A DNA stretch of 64,000 nucleotides, from assembly GCA_966211455.1 (NCBI GenBank), contig CBIHNI010000007.1:157847-221846 (forward strand), written 5' to 3'. The notes under the pieces were generated by a model that ran no database searches, was not told where the DNA came from, and saw only the letters and a list, made by a program, of their open reading frames with translations. The position numbers and the translations under genes are program-made. Origin of the DNA: 21-14-0-10-47-8 sp966211455 (lineage in GTDB: Bacteria; Bdellovibrionota; Bdellovibrionia; Bdellovibrionales; Bdellovibrionaceae). Positions 32,893 to 42,099 of the stretch are shown here, one piece after another (position 1 is the first letter of the stretch; each line of letters begins with the position of its first letter).

Positions 32893-33842
32893 GAGGGCTT
32901 GCGTCTCCAGTACAGAATCTCGGTCAATGGCTCGAGATCTTTCAAAAGCGGCTTTTCGGATTCGGTCAGGTAACGGCCCAAAGTTTTCAAGTGATGCTGA
33001 TACAGCTGGATCAAGAAAATGTTTTTCTCGTCGAACTCTTTCACCGCTTGATCAAAGTTTTCTTTGCCACCGATCACCGCATGGAAATCAGCCAAAGTTT
33101 GCGCATCTTTCAGTTTCTGACGGCCTTCGCTGTTCAACCCGCGGGTCGCAAAAGCCGCGAAGGAATTTAAGTATCCGGATTTCAAATCTCCCAAAACCGC
33201 TTTGCCTTCGTTGTTGCGGATATCATAATCCAACAAATCATCGGCACGTTGGAAAAGCTGACCCAGCAAAGTTCCCATTTCTTCCAGCGTCGTGTGAAGC
33301 TCGGGCTCGTATCTTTCCAAAGCGATAAATGGCGCACGCAAACACCACTTGAAAAGTGACGCCGTTTTTAGGTTGTGCACGCGATCCAATTGGCTCAGTT
33401 CAACGTTCAGATCTCCGACCAAAGAATCTTGCAGCCATTCGCCTTCCAGCAAATCTGAAATCACCTGGGCTGTGTACTGCACCAAGCGGATATTGCCGAA
33501 GCTTGAAAGGTTCACCATGACCCGAGCAAGCAGGTAATCACCAGCTAGCACCGCGTACTCGGGGGTGAAGCGCAACCATGCGGCCGTCTTTCCACGGCGC
33601 AAATTTGAACGATCGATCAGATCGTCGTGCAAAAGACTGGCGTTGTGAATGAACTCGATGGTTTGAGCGAGCAAAGTTTCCGTGCGATTTGGAATTTTCA
33701 AATGCTCGGCGAACATCTTGATCAATTTGGCGCGGAAACCTTTTCCACCGGAAAAGAGATCGTCATACAGGGTGTTCAGCTTCGGCAGGTAAGCCGGAAA
33801 GTCCTGCGGGTCGAAGATTTTGATGTCAGATCTGACGTCCAT
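32889..33842 (-). CDS. Polyprenyl diphosphate synthase (long-chain trans-prenyl type)
   Basis: The 317-residue enzyme extends isoprenoid diphosphate with IPP. First Asp-rich motif: LLHDDLIDRSNLRRGKTAAW; second: QRADDLLDYDI. It probably makes the side chain for menaquinone or the undecaprenyl-type lipid carrier. The order (synthase, UbiA-like transferase) supports the quinone. ATG at 33842 is divergent from the thioesterase gene. Confidence 0.93.
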   Translation of the reverse strand: MDVRSDIKIFDPQDFPAYLPKLNTLYDDLFSGGKGFRAKLIKMFAEHLKIPNRTETLLAQTIEFIHNASLLHDDLIDRSNLRRGKTAAWLRFTPEYAVLAGDYLLARVMVNLSSFGNIRLVQYTAQVISDLLEGEWLQDSLVGDLNVELSQLDRVHNLKTASLFKWCLRAPFIALERYEPELHTTLEEMGTLLGQLFQRADDLLDYDIRNNEGKAVLGDLKSGYLNSFAAFATRGLNSEGRQKLKDAQTLADFHAVIGGKENFDQAVKEFDEKNIFLIQLYQHHLKTLGRYLTESEKPLLKDLEPLTEILYWRRKPS

Positions 33843-33913
33843 TGCTGCGCGTTACCAATCTTGGAAAATGAGAGATAGATTTCGAAGAATCCGTCCTTGA
33901 AGTCAAGGAAAGC

Positions 33914-34357
33914 TTGATCCATAAATGGTTCTTCATGGCAGTTCATTTCAAGAAAGATTTCCAAGTGCGTTTTCGCGAGGCCGACCCGGCGGGCATCGGC
34001 TATTTTGCCAATACTTTCAACTTTGCTCACGACGCTTTCGAGGACTTTATCCAAGCGGCCGGCTTCACCTGGAAAGAATGGTTTCAAACTCGGGAGTTCA
34101 TTGTCCCGATCCGCCATACCGAATGCAATTTCACCAAGCCCTTTCTGCCAGGCCAAAGCTACCAGATCGCCGTCAGTGTTGCGAAATTAGGCGAGTCCTC
34201 TTTCCAAATGAAATACCAGTTCCAAAGCACCGAAGGCACACATGCCGAAGTTCGCATGACCCATGTGTTTTTAGATGCCAAAACAAAGCAAAAAACCAGC
34301 GTACCTGAAATCGTGCGCACTCGATTGAAGGTCTATCTCGATGAGCAAAACGCCTAA
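33914..34357 (+). CDS. Hotdog-fold acyl-CoA thioesterase, possible DHNA-CoA hydrolase
   Basis: The protein of 140-147 residues has the 4-hydroxybenzoyl-CoA thioesterase pattern: VRFREADPAGIGYFANTF with the catalytic Asp, and KPFLPGQSYQIAV. Proteins of this kind hydrolyse 1,4-dihydroxy-2-naphthoyl-CoA in menaquinone synthesis, which fits menA/B/C/E nearby. The start is uncertain: TTG at 33914 has AAGGA at close range, and ATG at 33935 gives a more typical N-terminus. It overlaps the next gene by 17 bp. Confidence 0.8.
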   Translation: MIHKWFFMAVHFKKDFQVRFREADPAGIGYFANTFNFAHDAFEDFIQAAGFTWKEWFQTREFIVPIRHTECNFTKPFLPGQSYQIAVSVAKLGESSFQMKYQFQSTEGTHAEVRMTHVFLDAKTKQKTSVPEIVRTRLKVYLDEQNA

Positions 34358-34841
34358 GGTCACCGCACCTGCAAAAAAAGAATGGTGGAGCGAAGGTCTT
34401 CGCTTTCAATGCCAAGGCTCTGGCAAGTGCTGCACCTCGCATGGCGAATACGGCTTTGTCTTTATGACCAAAGAAGATCGCCAGCGCATGGCCGATCATC
34501 TGGGACTTTCGCTTTCAGTTTTCACGCGCAAATACTGCGATCGCAGCAACGGCGTCTTTCATCTCAAAGAAGACGGCAAAAATCCGGACTGCATGTTCTT
34601 AAAAGACAAGCGTTGCTCGATTTATGAAGCGCGCCCCATCCAATGTCGAACATGGCCGTTCTGGCCAGATGTGATGAATGCCAAAACCTGGAAAAAAGAG
34701 GTCGTCACCTTTTGCCCCGGTGTCGGAAAAGGGCCGGTGGTTTCAGAAGCCAAAATCCGCGAGAATCTAAAAGAGCAGCAAGCTAGCGAAATCGCTCTGG
34801 ATATGGACGCGATTGCCTTTGCCAAGGCGTCTCGTTCTTAA
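34341..34841 (+). CDS. YkgJ-family Cys-cluster protein
   Basis: The 166-residue protein has the YkgJ (UPF0153) pattern: FQCQGSGKCCTSHG and later CMFLKDKRCSIYEARPIQCRTWPFWPD and FCPGVGKG. The conserved Cys bind a metal or FeS cluster. The function is not established. The start overlaps the thioesterase gene by 17 bp, in a different frame. Confidence 0.88.
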   Translation: MSKTPKVTAPAKKEWWSEGLRFQCQGSGKCCTSHGEYGFVFMTKEDRQRMADHLGLSLSVFTRKYCDRSNGVFHLKEDGKNPDCMFLKDKRCSIYEARPIQCRTWPFWPDVMNAKTWKKEVVTFCPGVGKGPVVSEAKIRENLKEQQASEIALDMDAIAFAKASRS

Positions 34842-34892
34842 CTGCGGCTTGACAGGCCAGGTCAAGGCCCCAGATTCAAGGCAGGAGTCCCA

Positions 34893-35567
34893 ATGGAAAC
34901 CGTCATTCAAGAAACCTGGCTCACTCGCAAACCTCACCCCTGGGCTTTTATCATTGGTGCCGCTTCCACCTTGGTGATGGTGATCTTCGGCATGATTTAC
35001 ATTCGCGATCTGGGCGGATGGGCTTCGATGATGTCGGCCAACGCGATTTCGGTTTTTGATGGCCACGAATTCTGGAGATTGTGGACCACTCTTTTCGCCC
35101 ACGGAGATGAAAAGCATCTTCTTTCGAACTCGCTTTTATTTTTCGTGCTGGGTTCTTTTATGGCGGGCTACTTTGGCCTGCGCAGCTTTCCCATCACCGC
35201 CCTGTTTTTCGGCGGCATCATCAACTTTTTCTCTCTGAAAACCATGCCGCCCGAGGTGTATTTGATCGGCATGTCTGGCGTCGTCTATTGGCTGGGTGGC
35301 GCTTGGTTGATTTTGTATTTCTTGATCGACCGCCGCAAAAGCCTTTACCAGCGCGCCGTGCGTGCGATTGGTGTCAGCCTTGTTTTATTTTTCCCGGCCG
35401 AAGCTTTCAATCCGACGATCAGTTATCGCACTCATGTGATCGGTTTCGGTTTGGGATTGGTTTGGGGACTTGTTTATTTTTTATGGCATCGCCGCCGCCT
35501 GCGTTCAGCCGAAACTTATCGCATTATCATGGACGAGCCCCCTTCGACCGAGTCCGAGCCAGCCTAA
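34893..35567 (+). CDS. Rhomboid-family intramembrane serine protease
   Basis: The 224-residue protein has about six membrane segments. The motifs are FAHGDEKHLLSNSLLFFVLG (rhomboid HxxxN), GMSGVVYWLGG with the active Ser in GxSG, and RTHVIGFGLGLVWG with the active His. It cleaves transmembrane proteins. The substrate cannot be read. RBS is AGGAG before ATG (CAGGAGTCCCAATG). Confidence 0.93.
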   Translation: METVIQETWLTRKPHPWAFIIGAASTLVMVIFGMIYIRDLGGWASMMSANAISVFDGHEFWRLWTTLFAHGDEKHLLSNSLLFFVLGSFMAGYFGLRSFPITALFFGGIINFFSLKTMPPEVYLIGMSGVVYWLGGAWLILYFLIDRRKSLYQRAVRAIGVSLVLFFPAEAFNPTISYRTHVIGFGLGLVWGLVYFLWHRRRLRSAETYRIIMDEPPSTESEPA

Positions 35568-35726
35568 ATCTTGTTTCGTTGGCATCGCTTTCGCAATTCT
35601 CCTCTGTGGTTCATCTGCTGTGATTCCTTTGGGATTTGGCGCAGGTGACCCTGAAGCTATTTCCGAAAGTGTTCAAACTTTTGTCATTTTTGGAGAAGCG
35701 ATTCTTGGAATATAAGGAGTGCGCAA

Positions 35727-36491
35727 ATGAAAATGCAGATGACATTGTTGACAGTTGTGGCAATCACGGCCGGTGCTTGTAGCTTTCATGCCAAAGTTGA
35801 GAAAGAAGTTCCGCCTTCGCAAATCAACAAACCTGAAGATTCATCCACCCCGCGCTCGAAAGTGCTGACGCCTGAAGGCCGCGGCATCATGAACGATCCC
35901 AAGTTTATCGAGTCTTTAAAAAAAATCGAAGCCGGTAATAAAGTTCTGGGCCAAGAAGCTGAAGCCGGTAGCGTGATTTTTTCGGGCGTCATCGCCAAAG
36001 AAGAGCAAGAAAAAGTCGTAACCGACAAACACATCTTGATCAATCCAGAATCCAGTCTGAACCTCACACGCGTGATGGGCGAGGAAGAGCTTACAGTTAT
36101 GGAAGACGTCACAGATCTGAAGACATTCATCAATATCGGTTGCAAGCTGGGGCCGGCTCAAACTGAAGGCTTAACTGAAATCAAAGTGAAATCGCAGAAC
36201 GGTTTCTTGCATGCTCACGCCAACAAAATTTTTATGTGCGGTGCGGGTGCGGCGACAGATTCAAACGTGATCGTTTATGCAAACGAACTTGTGATGAACG
36301 GTGTCAGCCGTCTGTTTTCAAAGGCTGACGGGATCGTCAATATCTGTGCAAAAACTTTGACCTTGATCGGTCAGAACCAAATTCTTTCGACGATCAAAGA
36401 ACCAAATTCCTTGAATAAGCCTGGTTCACCAGTTTTCGTTTCTGTTGTCGAGAAAATCAAAGGCGAAGGCACGCTTCAGATCAATCAGTAA
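35727..36491 (+). CDS. Hypothetical lipoprotein
   Basis: The 254-residue protein has a lipobox (AITAGAC) after a short signal, so it is lipid-anchored. The rest is hydrophilic and beta-like, with a Cys in NIGCKLG, one in FMCGAG and one in NICAKTL. I do not recognise the family. AAGGAG is upstream of the ATG (ATAAGGAGTGCGCAAATG). It converges with menE 6 bp away. Confidence 0.78.
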   Translation: MKMQMTLLTVVAITAGACSFHAKVEKEVPPSQINKPEDSSTPRSKVLTPEGRGIMNDPKFIESLKKIEAGNKVLGQEAEAGSVIFSGVIAKEEQEKVVTDKHILINPESSLNLTRVMGEEELTVMEDVTDLKTFINIGCKLGPAQTEGLTEIKVKSQNGFLHAHANKIFMCGAGAATDSNVIVYANELVMNGVSRLFSKADGIVNICAKTLTLIGQNQILSTIKEPNSLNKPGSPVFVSVVEKIKGEGTLQINQ

Positions 36492-36497
36492 AACTGA

Positions 36498-37607
36498 TTA
36501 CCAAGCTCCGGGAGCTTTCTTTTTCCACGGCAGATCGTCGACGGTCTGCCACTCTTGAATGCGCTCGTAAGGCGCGACCTGTTGATTGAAAAGCGCTTGC
36601 AGTTTATCACCGCTGGCACCTTTTAAAACCTGCAAAACAAGACGATGTCCCAATCTGGAATCCGGAACCGCAGCCAGATGATAACTCTGCCAGGTTTCAG
36701 GCTCTTGAGCTTGAGCCAGCGATTCCAGACGGCTTCGCAGCTTCTGCAGGTCCACCCCTTCTCCTAAGATTTTCACAAAATCCGAGCCTCGCCCCAACGG
36801 GGTTAGCACTCGTCCTTCAATCTCGACCAAATCCTGCGTTTGGTACCAGCCGTCTTGCAATGGACAAAACCACTGGGCTTTGCCATCGATTTTTTGCGCG
36901 TAACCGGTCATCATCGACAAAGCGCGAACCTGCAATGTGTGCTGGGGTGATGTGCGTGCTTCGACGTGTGAAAGCAAGATCAGTCTGCGATCTTTCTTCT
37001 GCCAAGTTTTCAAATCCGCCGTCGCAATCTGCGAGCAGCATTCGGTCATCCCGTAGCTTGGCAGCAGCGGCCAACCTTGCTCGATCGCCGCCTCGTATAG
37101 ATCCTGCGCCAAGGCTGCGCCACCGATCACGATCGCTTTCAGCGAAGCCGGAGCTTTTTTTCCCGTCTTCAGCAAATCGAAAACTTGCGTCGGAACCAAA
37201 GCGGACAAAGTCGCTTTTTCCTCTTCGCAAAGACGGATGAACTCTTCAGCGCTCCATTGCGGCTGATTTAAAATCCGTGCGCCCGAAAGATGGCCGCGGG
37301 TTTCGATCGACAGCCCCCCGACATGAAATCGCGGCAAGGTCTGAATCCAAATGTCCTTGGCATCGCTTTGCAAATGCTGATTCACCGCTTTTCCCGAAGC
37401 CAGAAACGCTTGCTTCGAAAGGGCGATCAGTTTCAAAGATTGATTGTCAGATTTCGAGGAGCCCGACGAGGCAATCCAAATATGACCGGGCTTCTGAAAC
37501 TGCTCGGCCAAGGCCTGCAGTTCTTGTCTTTCACGATCGGAAAGGCGAGGATTTAAAAAAACCTGCGACTGAGAACTGTTCCAGTCTACTTTTGAACCGG
37601 CGTCCAC
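36498..37607 (-). CDS. menE: O-succinylbenzoate--CoA ligase
   Basis: The 369-residue AMP-forming ligase activates o-succinylbenzoate for menaquinone synthesis. IASSGSSKSDNQSLKLIALSKQ corresponds to the ATP-binding STSGTTG region, LPSYGMTECCSQIA is the YGMTE motif, and GRGSDFVKILGEGVDLQKL is the C-terminal hinge. The usual TSGTTG reads SSGSS. GTG at 37607 overlaps menC by 22 bp; an upstream start would lie deeper in menC. It is shorter than typical MenE (about 450), which fits its position after menC. Confidence 0.88.
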   Translation of the reverse strand: MDAGSKVDWNSSQSQVFLNPRLSDRERQELQALAEQFQKPGHIWIASSGSSKSDNQSLKLIALSKQAFLASGKAVNQHLQSDAKDIWIQTLPRFHVGGLSIETRGHLSGARILNQPQWSAEEFIRLCEEEKATLSALVPTQVFDLLKTGKKAPASLKAIVIGGAALAQDLYEAAIEQGWPLLPSYGMTECCSQIATADLKTWQKKDRRLILLSHVEARTSPQHTLQVRALSMMTGYAQKIDGKAQWFCPLQDGWYQTQDLVEIEGRVLTPLGRGSDFVKILGEGVDLQKLRSRLESLAQAQEPETWQSYHLAAVPDSRLGHRLVLQVLKGASGDKLQALFNQQVAPYERIQEWQTVDDLPWKKKAPGAW

Positions 37608-38581
37608 TCTTGCTTGTCCCAGAGATCGTCGAACCCGATACCGGTGCCCTTGATCTCTTTCAGGAAAGGTCCCGTCGTTTGAATCTGAGTCATAAACTCG
37701 TTCGGCTTGTAAGCTTTCAATGTCAGGCAACCGCAATCCAAAAGCGCATTCGGATAAAATTTCTTCAGCTCGATCGCTTGCGCCAACGCGTGCGCCACGC
37801 CAACCGGATGATCCAAAGAGCTCGAGACCACCATCTTCAAGGCAAAGCGATTGACGAACTTCAAAGCTTTTTCCATATCCATGCGGGCCGGCTTCAAAAT
37901 CACGGTTTGGAATGGCGGTTTCGACGAGAACTTGTCCCAGTCAATTTTTTCGCTCTCGATATCGATCGCCAAAGGAATGATCTTGGCAGCTTCGGTCCAA
38001 GCATCGATGGCCCAGGGAACTGGATCTTCGACAAATTCGATGCGAGCTTTTTCGGCTGTTCCCATATGCGAGAAAAAACGTTCGAATTCAGAGAAATCCG
38101 TTTTCGCATTGAAATCCAAACGCACCAGCACGGGATTCTGTTTTAAAAGTTTCGCTACAAACTTCCCCTCTTCATCGACGGCCCGCCCGACTTTAATTTT
38201 AAAAGTCGTGAAGCCCGCCGAGCGAGCTTCGCGAACCGCCGCTTCGTTGAACTTGGTGAAATCGGTGACCAAAAAATGATTTTTTACTTTCGAAGCTGTA
38301 CCGAAGGCATTCTTCTTTTCTTTGCGCAAAGCTGCGTCTTTTTTTGCCAGCCAGATCGCTTGCTCAACCAAGGTGCTGACTTTCCCTAATGCCAAAGCAC
38401 GGATTTGATCAGTGATGTCAGCATCGCCGAATTCGGGCCACGGAAAGACATCGGCGTAACCCACGTTGCCGTTCGGCCATTGCACTTTCAGTAAAGCCCC
38501 TTCACGCGGCTTTGTATCCGCGACGGCTCCCAGCACTTGCCAAGGTTGCAACTGGTATCTCGATGTCCAAAATTTCATCAT
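37586..38581 (-). CDS. menC: O-succinylbenzoate synthase
   Basis: The 331-residue enolase-superfamily enzyme dehydrates SHCHC. The second-strand catalytic Lys is in FKIKVG (KxK), metal ligands are in VRLDFNAK, EFVEDPVPW and AIDIES, and the opposite Lys is in VILKPAR. Its start overlaps the menA stop (ATGATG), and its end overlaps menE, so menA-menC-menE form one operon. Confidence 0.9.
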   Translation of the reverse strand: MMKFWTSRYQLQPWQVLGAVADTKPREGALLKVQWPNGNVGYADVFPWPEFGDADITDQIRALALGKVSTLVEQAIWLAKKDAALRKEKKNAFGTASKVKNHFLVTDFTKFNEAAVREARSAGFTTFKIKVGRAVDEEGKFVAKLLKQNPVLVRLDFNAKTDFSEFERFFSHMGTAEKARIEFVEDPVPWAIDAWTEAAKIIPLAIDIESEKIDWDKFSSKPPFQTVILKPARMDMEKALKFVNRFALKMVVSSSLDHPVGVAHALAQAIELKKFYPNALLDCGCLTLKAYKPNEFMTQIQTTGPFLKEIKGTGIGFDDLWDKQEWTPVQK

Positions 38582-39456
38582 AAGAAAAATCCCGCTGAAA
38601 GCAGCACGCCAAACAACAGATGAAGGGCGGCGCCTTTCGCTAAGAACTTATTATAAACGGGACTTGGCTCTGTCTCAAAGACCAGTTTCGAAATCCACAT
38701 GGCCATCGGTAAGCTTAAGAATGGAAGAAGAAAGCTGCCGTAATGGCCCTGCGACATCCAAAAAAGCCCCAACACAAATGGAGAAAAACAAAGAAATGCG
38801 ATTTCCCATCTGGCGAAGCGTTTTCCGAATCGCACCGGCAAGGTTCGCTTGCCGACCAAGCGGTCTCCGTCCACATCACGAAGATTGTTGATCGCAATCA
38901 AAACGGTACAGTGAAGACCGACTTGCAGACCAGCCACAATCGCACCTGTCGACCAGCTGCCGGTGTGCAGATAATAAACTCCGCCCACGGCAATCAATCC
39001 GAAAAATAAAATCACGAACAGATCGCCCAAACCTTTATAGGCCAAAGGAAAAGGGCCCGCGGTATAAGCGTAACCCATCGCCACGGACGCGATTCCGATT
39101 CCCAAAATTCCCATCCCGCCTTGCAGGACCAGCGGAATTCCGCACAGCACGGCCAAGAAAAAAAACACGGATCCCATCAATAGAACTTGTTTCGCGGTGA
39201 AAATTCCGGCTTGGGTCACACGCTGCGGACCGATGCGCTTTTCCGTGTCCGCACCTTTTTGAAAATCGACGGCGTCGTTCACAAAGTTGGTTCCGATTTG
39301 GATAAAGATCGAAGCCAACAAGGTCAGCAAACTGACCCACCAAAGAAACTGACCGGTTTCCATTTTTGCTAAACAAGTCCCGACGACGATAGGAATCACT
39401 GCTGCGACCAAGGTTTTCGGCCTTGAAGCCATCACCCATGCTTTGAAATTTGCCAT
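38578..39456 (-). CDS. menA: 1,4-dihydroxy-2-naphthoate polyprenyltransferase
   Basis: The 292-residue UbiA-family enzyme attaches the isoprenoid chain to DHNA. It has about nine membrane segments, the first Asp-rich motif NFVNDAVDFQKGADTEKR, and NLRDVDGDRLVGKRTLPVRFG as the second. The pattern VxA-RPKTL at the N-terminus is typical of MenA. ATG at 39456 is used because a start at 39579 would run through the start of the divergent rmuC gene. It heads the men operon. Confidence 0.93.
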   Translation of the reverse strand: MANFKAWVMASRPKTLVAAVIPIVVGTCLAKMETGQFLWWVSLLTLLASIFIQIGTNFVNDAVDFQKGADTEKRIGPQRVTQAGIFTAKQVLLMGSVFFFLAVLCGIPLVLQGGMGILGIGIASVAMGYAYTAGPFPLAYKGLGDLFVILFFGLIAVGGVYYLHTGSWSTGAIVAGLQVGLHCTVLIAINNLRDVDGDRLVGKRTLPVRFGKRFARWEIAFLCFSPFVLGLFWMSQGHYGSFLLPFLSLPMAMWISKLVFETEPSPVYNKFLAKGAALHLLFGVLLSAGFFL

Positions 39457-39566
39457 TTGGCGATATTGATCCTTTTTTTCGAGCTTGAGAAGCTCTAATC
39501 TTGCTTTCCCGGCAGCTTCCGAAATCTCCCTTTCAATTTCGCGATGCGCAGTGCTAGACTCTCCGG

Positions 39567-40775
39567 ATGCAAATTTCATCCTTACTCCTTGGAATCTTGA
39601 TGGGCGCGGCTTTGGCGGGAAGCCTGGTCTTCGTTTACTTTCGTTCGCGCTTATTTACGGCGCAAGAGCAACTGTTAAAGGCCGGCCAGGATTTGCACCA
39701 ATCCGAACTGCAAATCGCAACCTTGGATGCCCAGAAAAAAGACTTTCAAGCCATCAGCCAGCAGATGACTGAAAAATTTGAAAATCTGGCTTCGAAAATC
39801 TTCGAAGACAAATCGACCCGCTTTGCCGATCAGAACATGAAGAACCTTTCGACTTTGCTGGAGCCCTTCAAAGAGCGCCTGAAAGACTTTGAAAAGAAGG
39901 TCGAAGAGACTTACTCGACAGAACGGGCCGAGCGCGGATCCTTGCGGGGCGAGCTCAACAAAATGATGGAGCTGAACATCCGCATGTCGTCGGAAGCGCA
40001 GAATCTGACCCGCGCTTTAAAAGGCGACAACAAGGTGATGGGAAACTGGGGCGAGATGATTCTGGAAACCATTCTGGAACGCTCGGGCCTACGCAAAGGT
40101 GACGAGTACGTCATCCAAGGCACCGACATGGCTTTACGCAATGACGATGGTAAAGACATCCGCCCGGACGTGATCGTCAATCTGCCGGATGGAAAACACA
40201 TCATCGTCGATTCAAAAGTTTCGATGAAAGATTACGATGCTTACATCGCGGCCGAAGCCGCAGAGCAAAAAGACATGCACGCGCGGGCGCACGTGGAATC
40301 TTTGAAACGCCATATCGATGGTCTTTCAGAGAAGAAATATCACACGGCTGACAAACTAATTTCGCCCGAGTTTGTGATTCTGTTTATGCCTTTAGAGCCG
40401 GCTTTCGCATTGGCATTCAAATATCGCGCAGATCTGATGCAATACGCTTGGGATAAAAGCATTGCCTTGGTTTCACCGACCACACTTCTGACCACTTTGA
40501 AAACTGTTTCCACCATTTGGAAGCAAGAACGCCAAGAGAGAAATGCCATGGAAATCGCGAAACGCGGTGGCGCCTTGTATGACAAGTTCGCGGCCTTGGT
40601 TTCAGATCTGGATGATTTAGGAGCGAAAATCGGTGGCGTGCAAAAAACGCATGCCCAGGTGATGAATAAGCTCAGCGAAGGCAGCGGAAATCTGCTTCGC
40701 CAAGTCGAGATGCTGAAGGAACTGGGCGCAAAAACCGAGAAGAAGCTTCTCAGTAATGCCAAGGAAATTTCGTAA
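39567..40775 (+). CDS. rmuC: DNA recombination protein RmuC homologue
   Basis: The 402-residue protein has an N-terminal membrane segment (ILMGAALAGSLVFVYF), a long coiled coil and then the RmuC nuclease-like domain (KGDNKVMGNWGEMILETILERSGL, DVIVNLPDGKHIIVDSKVSMKDYDAY, KTVSTIWKQERQERNA). Homologues limit inversions at inverted repeats. It is divergent from menA with 110 bp between starts and converges on menB with a 26-bp overlap. Confidence 0.95.
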   Translation: MQISSLLLGILMGAALAGSLVFVYFRSRLFTAQEQLLKAGQDLHQSELQIATLDAQKKDFQAISQQMTEKFENLASKIFEDKSTRFADQNMKNLSTLLEPFKERLKDFEKKVEETYSTERAERGSLRGELNKMMELNIRMSSEAQNLTRALKGDNKVMGNWGEMILETILERSGLRKGDEYVIQGTDMALRNDDGKDIRPDVIVNLPDGKHIIVDSKVSMKDYDAYIAAEAAEQKDMHARAHVESLKRHIDGLSEKKYHTADKLISPEFVILFMPLEPAFALAFKYRADLMQYAWDKSIALVSPTTLLTTLKTVSTIWKQERQERNAMEIAKRGGALYDKFAALVSDLDDLGAKIGGVQKTHAQVMNKLSEGSGNLLRQVEMLKELGAKTEKKLLSNAKEIS

Positions 40776-41655
40776 AGTCTTTATCACGCTTTTCAACGAA
40801 CGAGTTGCGGCCTTCAACGGCCTCTTCCGTTCCGTAAGCCAGACGTGTCGCTTCGCCGGCAAACAGCTGCTGGCCAACCATTCCGTCATCCACCATGTTA
40901 AATCCGAACTTCAACATGCGCATCGCGGTCGGAGATTTTGAATTCATCTCGGCCGCCCATTCCAGCGCCACTTTTTCCAAATCCTTGTGCGGAACCACGG
41001 CATTGGCCATGCCCATATCGAAAGCCTCTTGCGCTGAATAGTTTCGTCCCAGGAAGAAAATTTCGCGCGCCCGCTTTTGTCCCACCATGCGGGCCAGGTA
41101 AGCCGAACCGTAACCGCTATCGAAGCTGGCCACATCGGGATCGGTCTGCTTGAAGATCGCGTGCTCTTGGCTGGCGATCGTCAGATCACACACCACATGC
41201 AGCGAATGCCCGCCGCCGACAGCCCATCCCGGCACGACGGCCACCACGATTTTCGGCATAAAGCGGATCAAGCGTTGAACTTCTAAAATATGCAAACGAC
41301 CCAATCGGGCCAGGTCCATTTTCCCACCGGCTTGTTGGTCTTCGTATTTGTAGCCATCTTTGCCGCGAATGCGCTGATCACCGCCCGAACAGAAGGCCCA
41401 TCCGCCATCTTTGGGTGAAGGACCATTGCCCGTGATCAAAACCACTCCCACATCCGCCGAGACGCGTGCATGCTCAAGCGCGGTGTAAAGCTCGTCGACC
41501 GTTTGCGGACGAAAGGCGTTGCGAACTTCGGGACGATTGAAAGCGATGCGAACCGTGCCCTGATGTTTGGCGCGGTGATAAGTGATGTCTTTGAAATTAA
41601 AACCTGGAACTTCCGTCCACCATTCTGGATTGAAGATATCGGATACGGCTTTCAT
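40750..41655 (-). CDS. menB: 1,4-dihydroxy-2-naphthoyl-CoA synthase
   Basis: The 301-residue crotonase-fold enzyme closes the naphthoate ring from o-succinylbenzoyl-CoA. Family marks are RIAFNRPEVRNAFRPQTVDEL, GWAFCSGGDQRIRGKDGY (oxyanion hole) and VVPGWAVGGGHSLHVVCDLTIAS. The motif DSGYGSAYLARMVG follows. Length (about 285-300) matches. It is separate from the menA operon, on the other side of rmuC, but transcribed in the same direction. Confidence 0.96.
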   Translation of the reverse strand: MKAVSDIFNPEWWTEVPGFNFKDITYHRAKHQGTVRIAFNRPEVRNAFRPQTVDELYTALEHARVSADVGVVLITGNGPSPKDGGWAFCSGGDQRIRGKDGYKYEDQQAGGKMDLARLGRLHILEVQRLIRFMPKIVVAVVPGWAVGGGHSLHVVCDLTIASQEHAIFKQTDPDVASFDSGYGSAYLARMVGQKRAREIFFLGRNYSAQEAFDMGMANAVVPHKDLEKVALEWAAEMNSKSPTAMRMLKFGFNMVDDGMVGQQLFAGEATRLAYGTEEAVEGRNSFVEKRDKDFTKFPWHY

Positions 41656-41679
41656 AGGGCTCCCCTGCTGATGAAAAGA

Positions 41680-42099
41680 TCAGCGGGGTCTTACCACAAG
41701 TTCCAAGTATCCGTAAGCGGGATCTTCTTCGCGAGTGAACTCCAGATCCAGTTGTTCGATTAAAACGATCTCGCAGGTCGTAAAAATGGGATTTCCGTCC
41801 ACCAAATGCCCACCAATGGTGCGCCCCGTGCTATCCGACGCCGAAAGATGCACATGCATGCCGGTTTCCCACAGGGTTCCGGTCGCCGACACGATCTCGT
41901 GGTGACCATCGAAAACTTGGATGTCCTTGCCGTTGGCCAGACGTAGTTTCAATTGCTTCACGCTGCCGACCGCACTGACGATGGCGGCGGCCTTCAGTTT
42001 ATTTTCGCGCGCAAATTTTTGCAGCTCGATCTTTAAGTCCTGCTCCGGCTTCAAACGAAAACTGTAAGAGACAAATCTCGAAGATGGATGACTCTTCAA
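41680..42099 (-). CDS. PPC/DUF296-domain protein
   Basis: The 139-residue protein carries the PPC (plants and prokaryotes conserved) domain: FARENKLKAAAIVSAVGSVKQLKLRL, ATGTLWETGMHVHLSASDSTG and GGHLVDGNPIFTTCEIVL, with the His-containing metal site (HLHLS-type) seen as HVHLSA. Some members bind AT-rich DNA. TTG at 42099 follows GGAAGG with 9-nt spacing and overlaps the upstream TGA by one base pattern (TTGA). A longer start at 42228 lies deep in the upstream gene. Confidence 0.85.
   Translation of the reverse strand: MKSHPSSRFVSYSFRLKPEQDLKIELQKFARENKLKAAAIVSAVGSVKQLKLRLANGKDIQVFDGHHEIVSATGTLWETGMHVHLSASDSTGRTIGGHLVDGNPIFTTCEIVLIEQLDLEFTREEDPAYGYLELVVRPR

Noticed and set aside
33776..34156. 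Open frame of 126 codons on the minus strand
   Set aside because: It lies mostly opposite the thioesterase gene, whose protein matches a known family, so this is a shadow frame.
35568..35726. Open frame with a hydrophobic stretch ending before the lipoprotein gene
   Set aside because: It has no start codon with a ribosome-binding site after the rhomboid stop, and the reading begins within the rhomboid gene in another frame.
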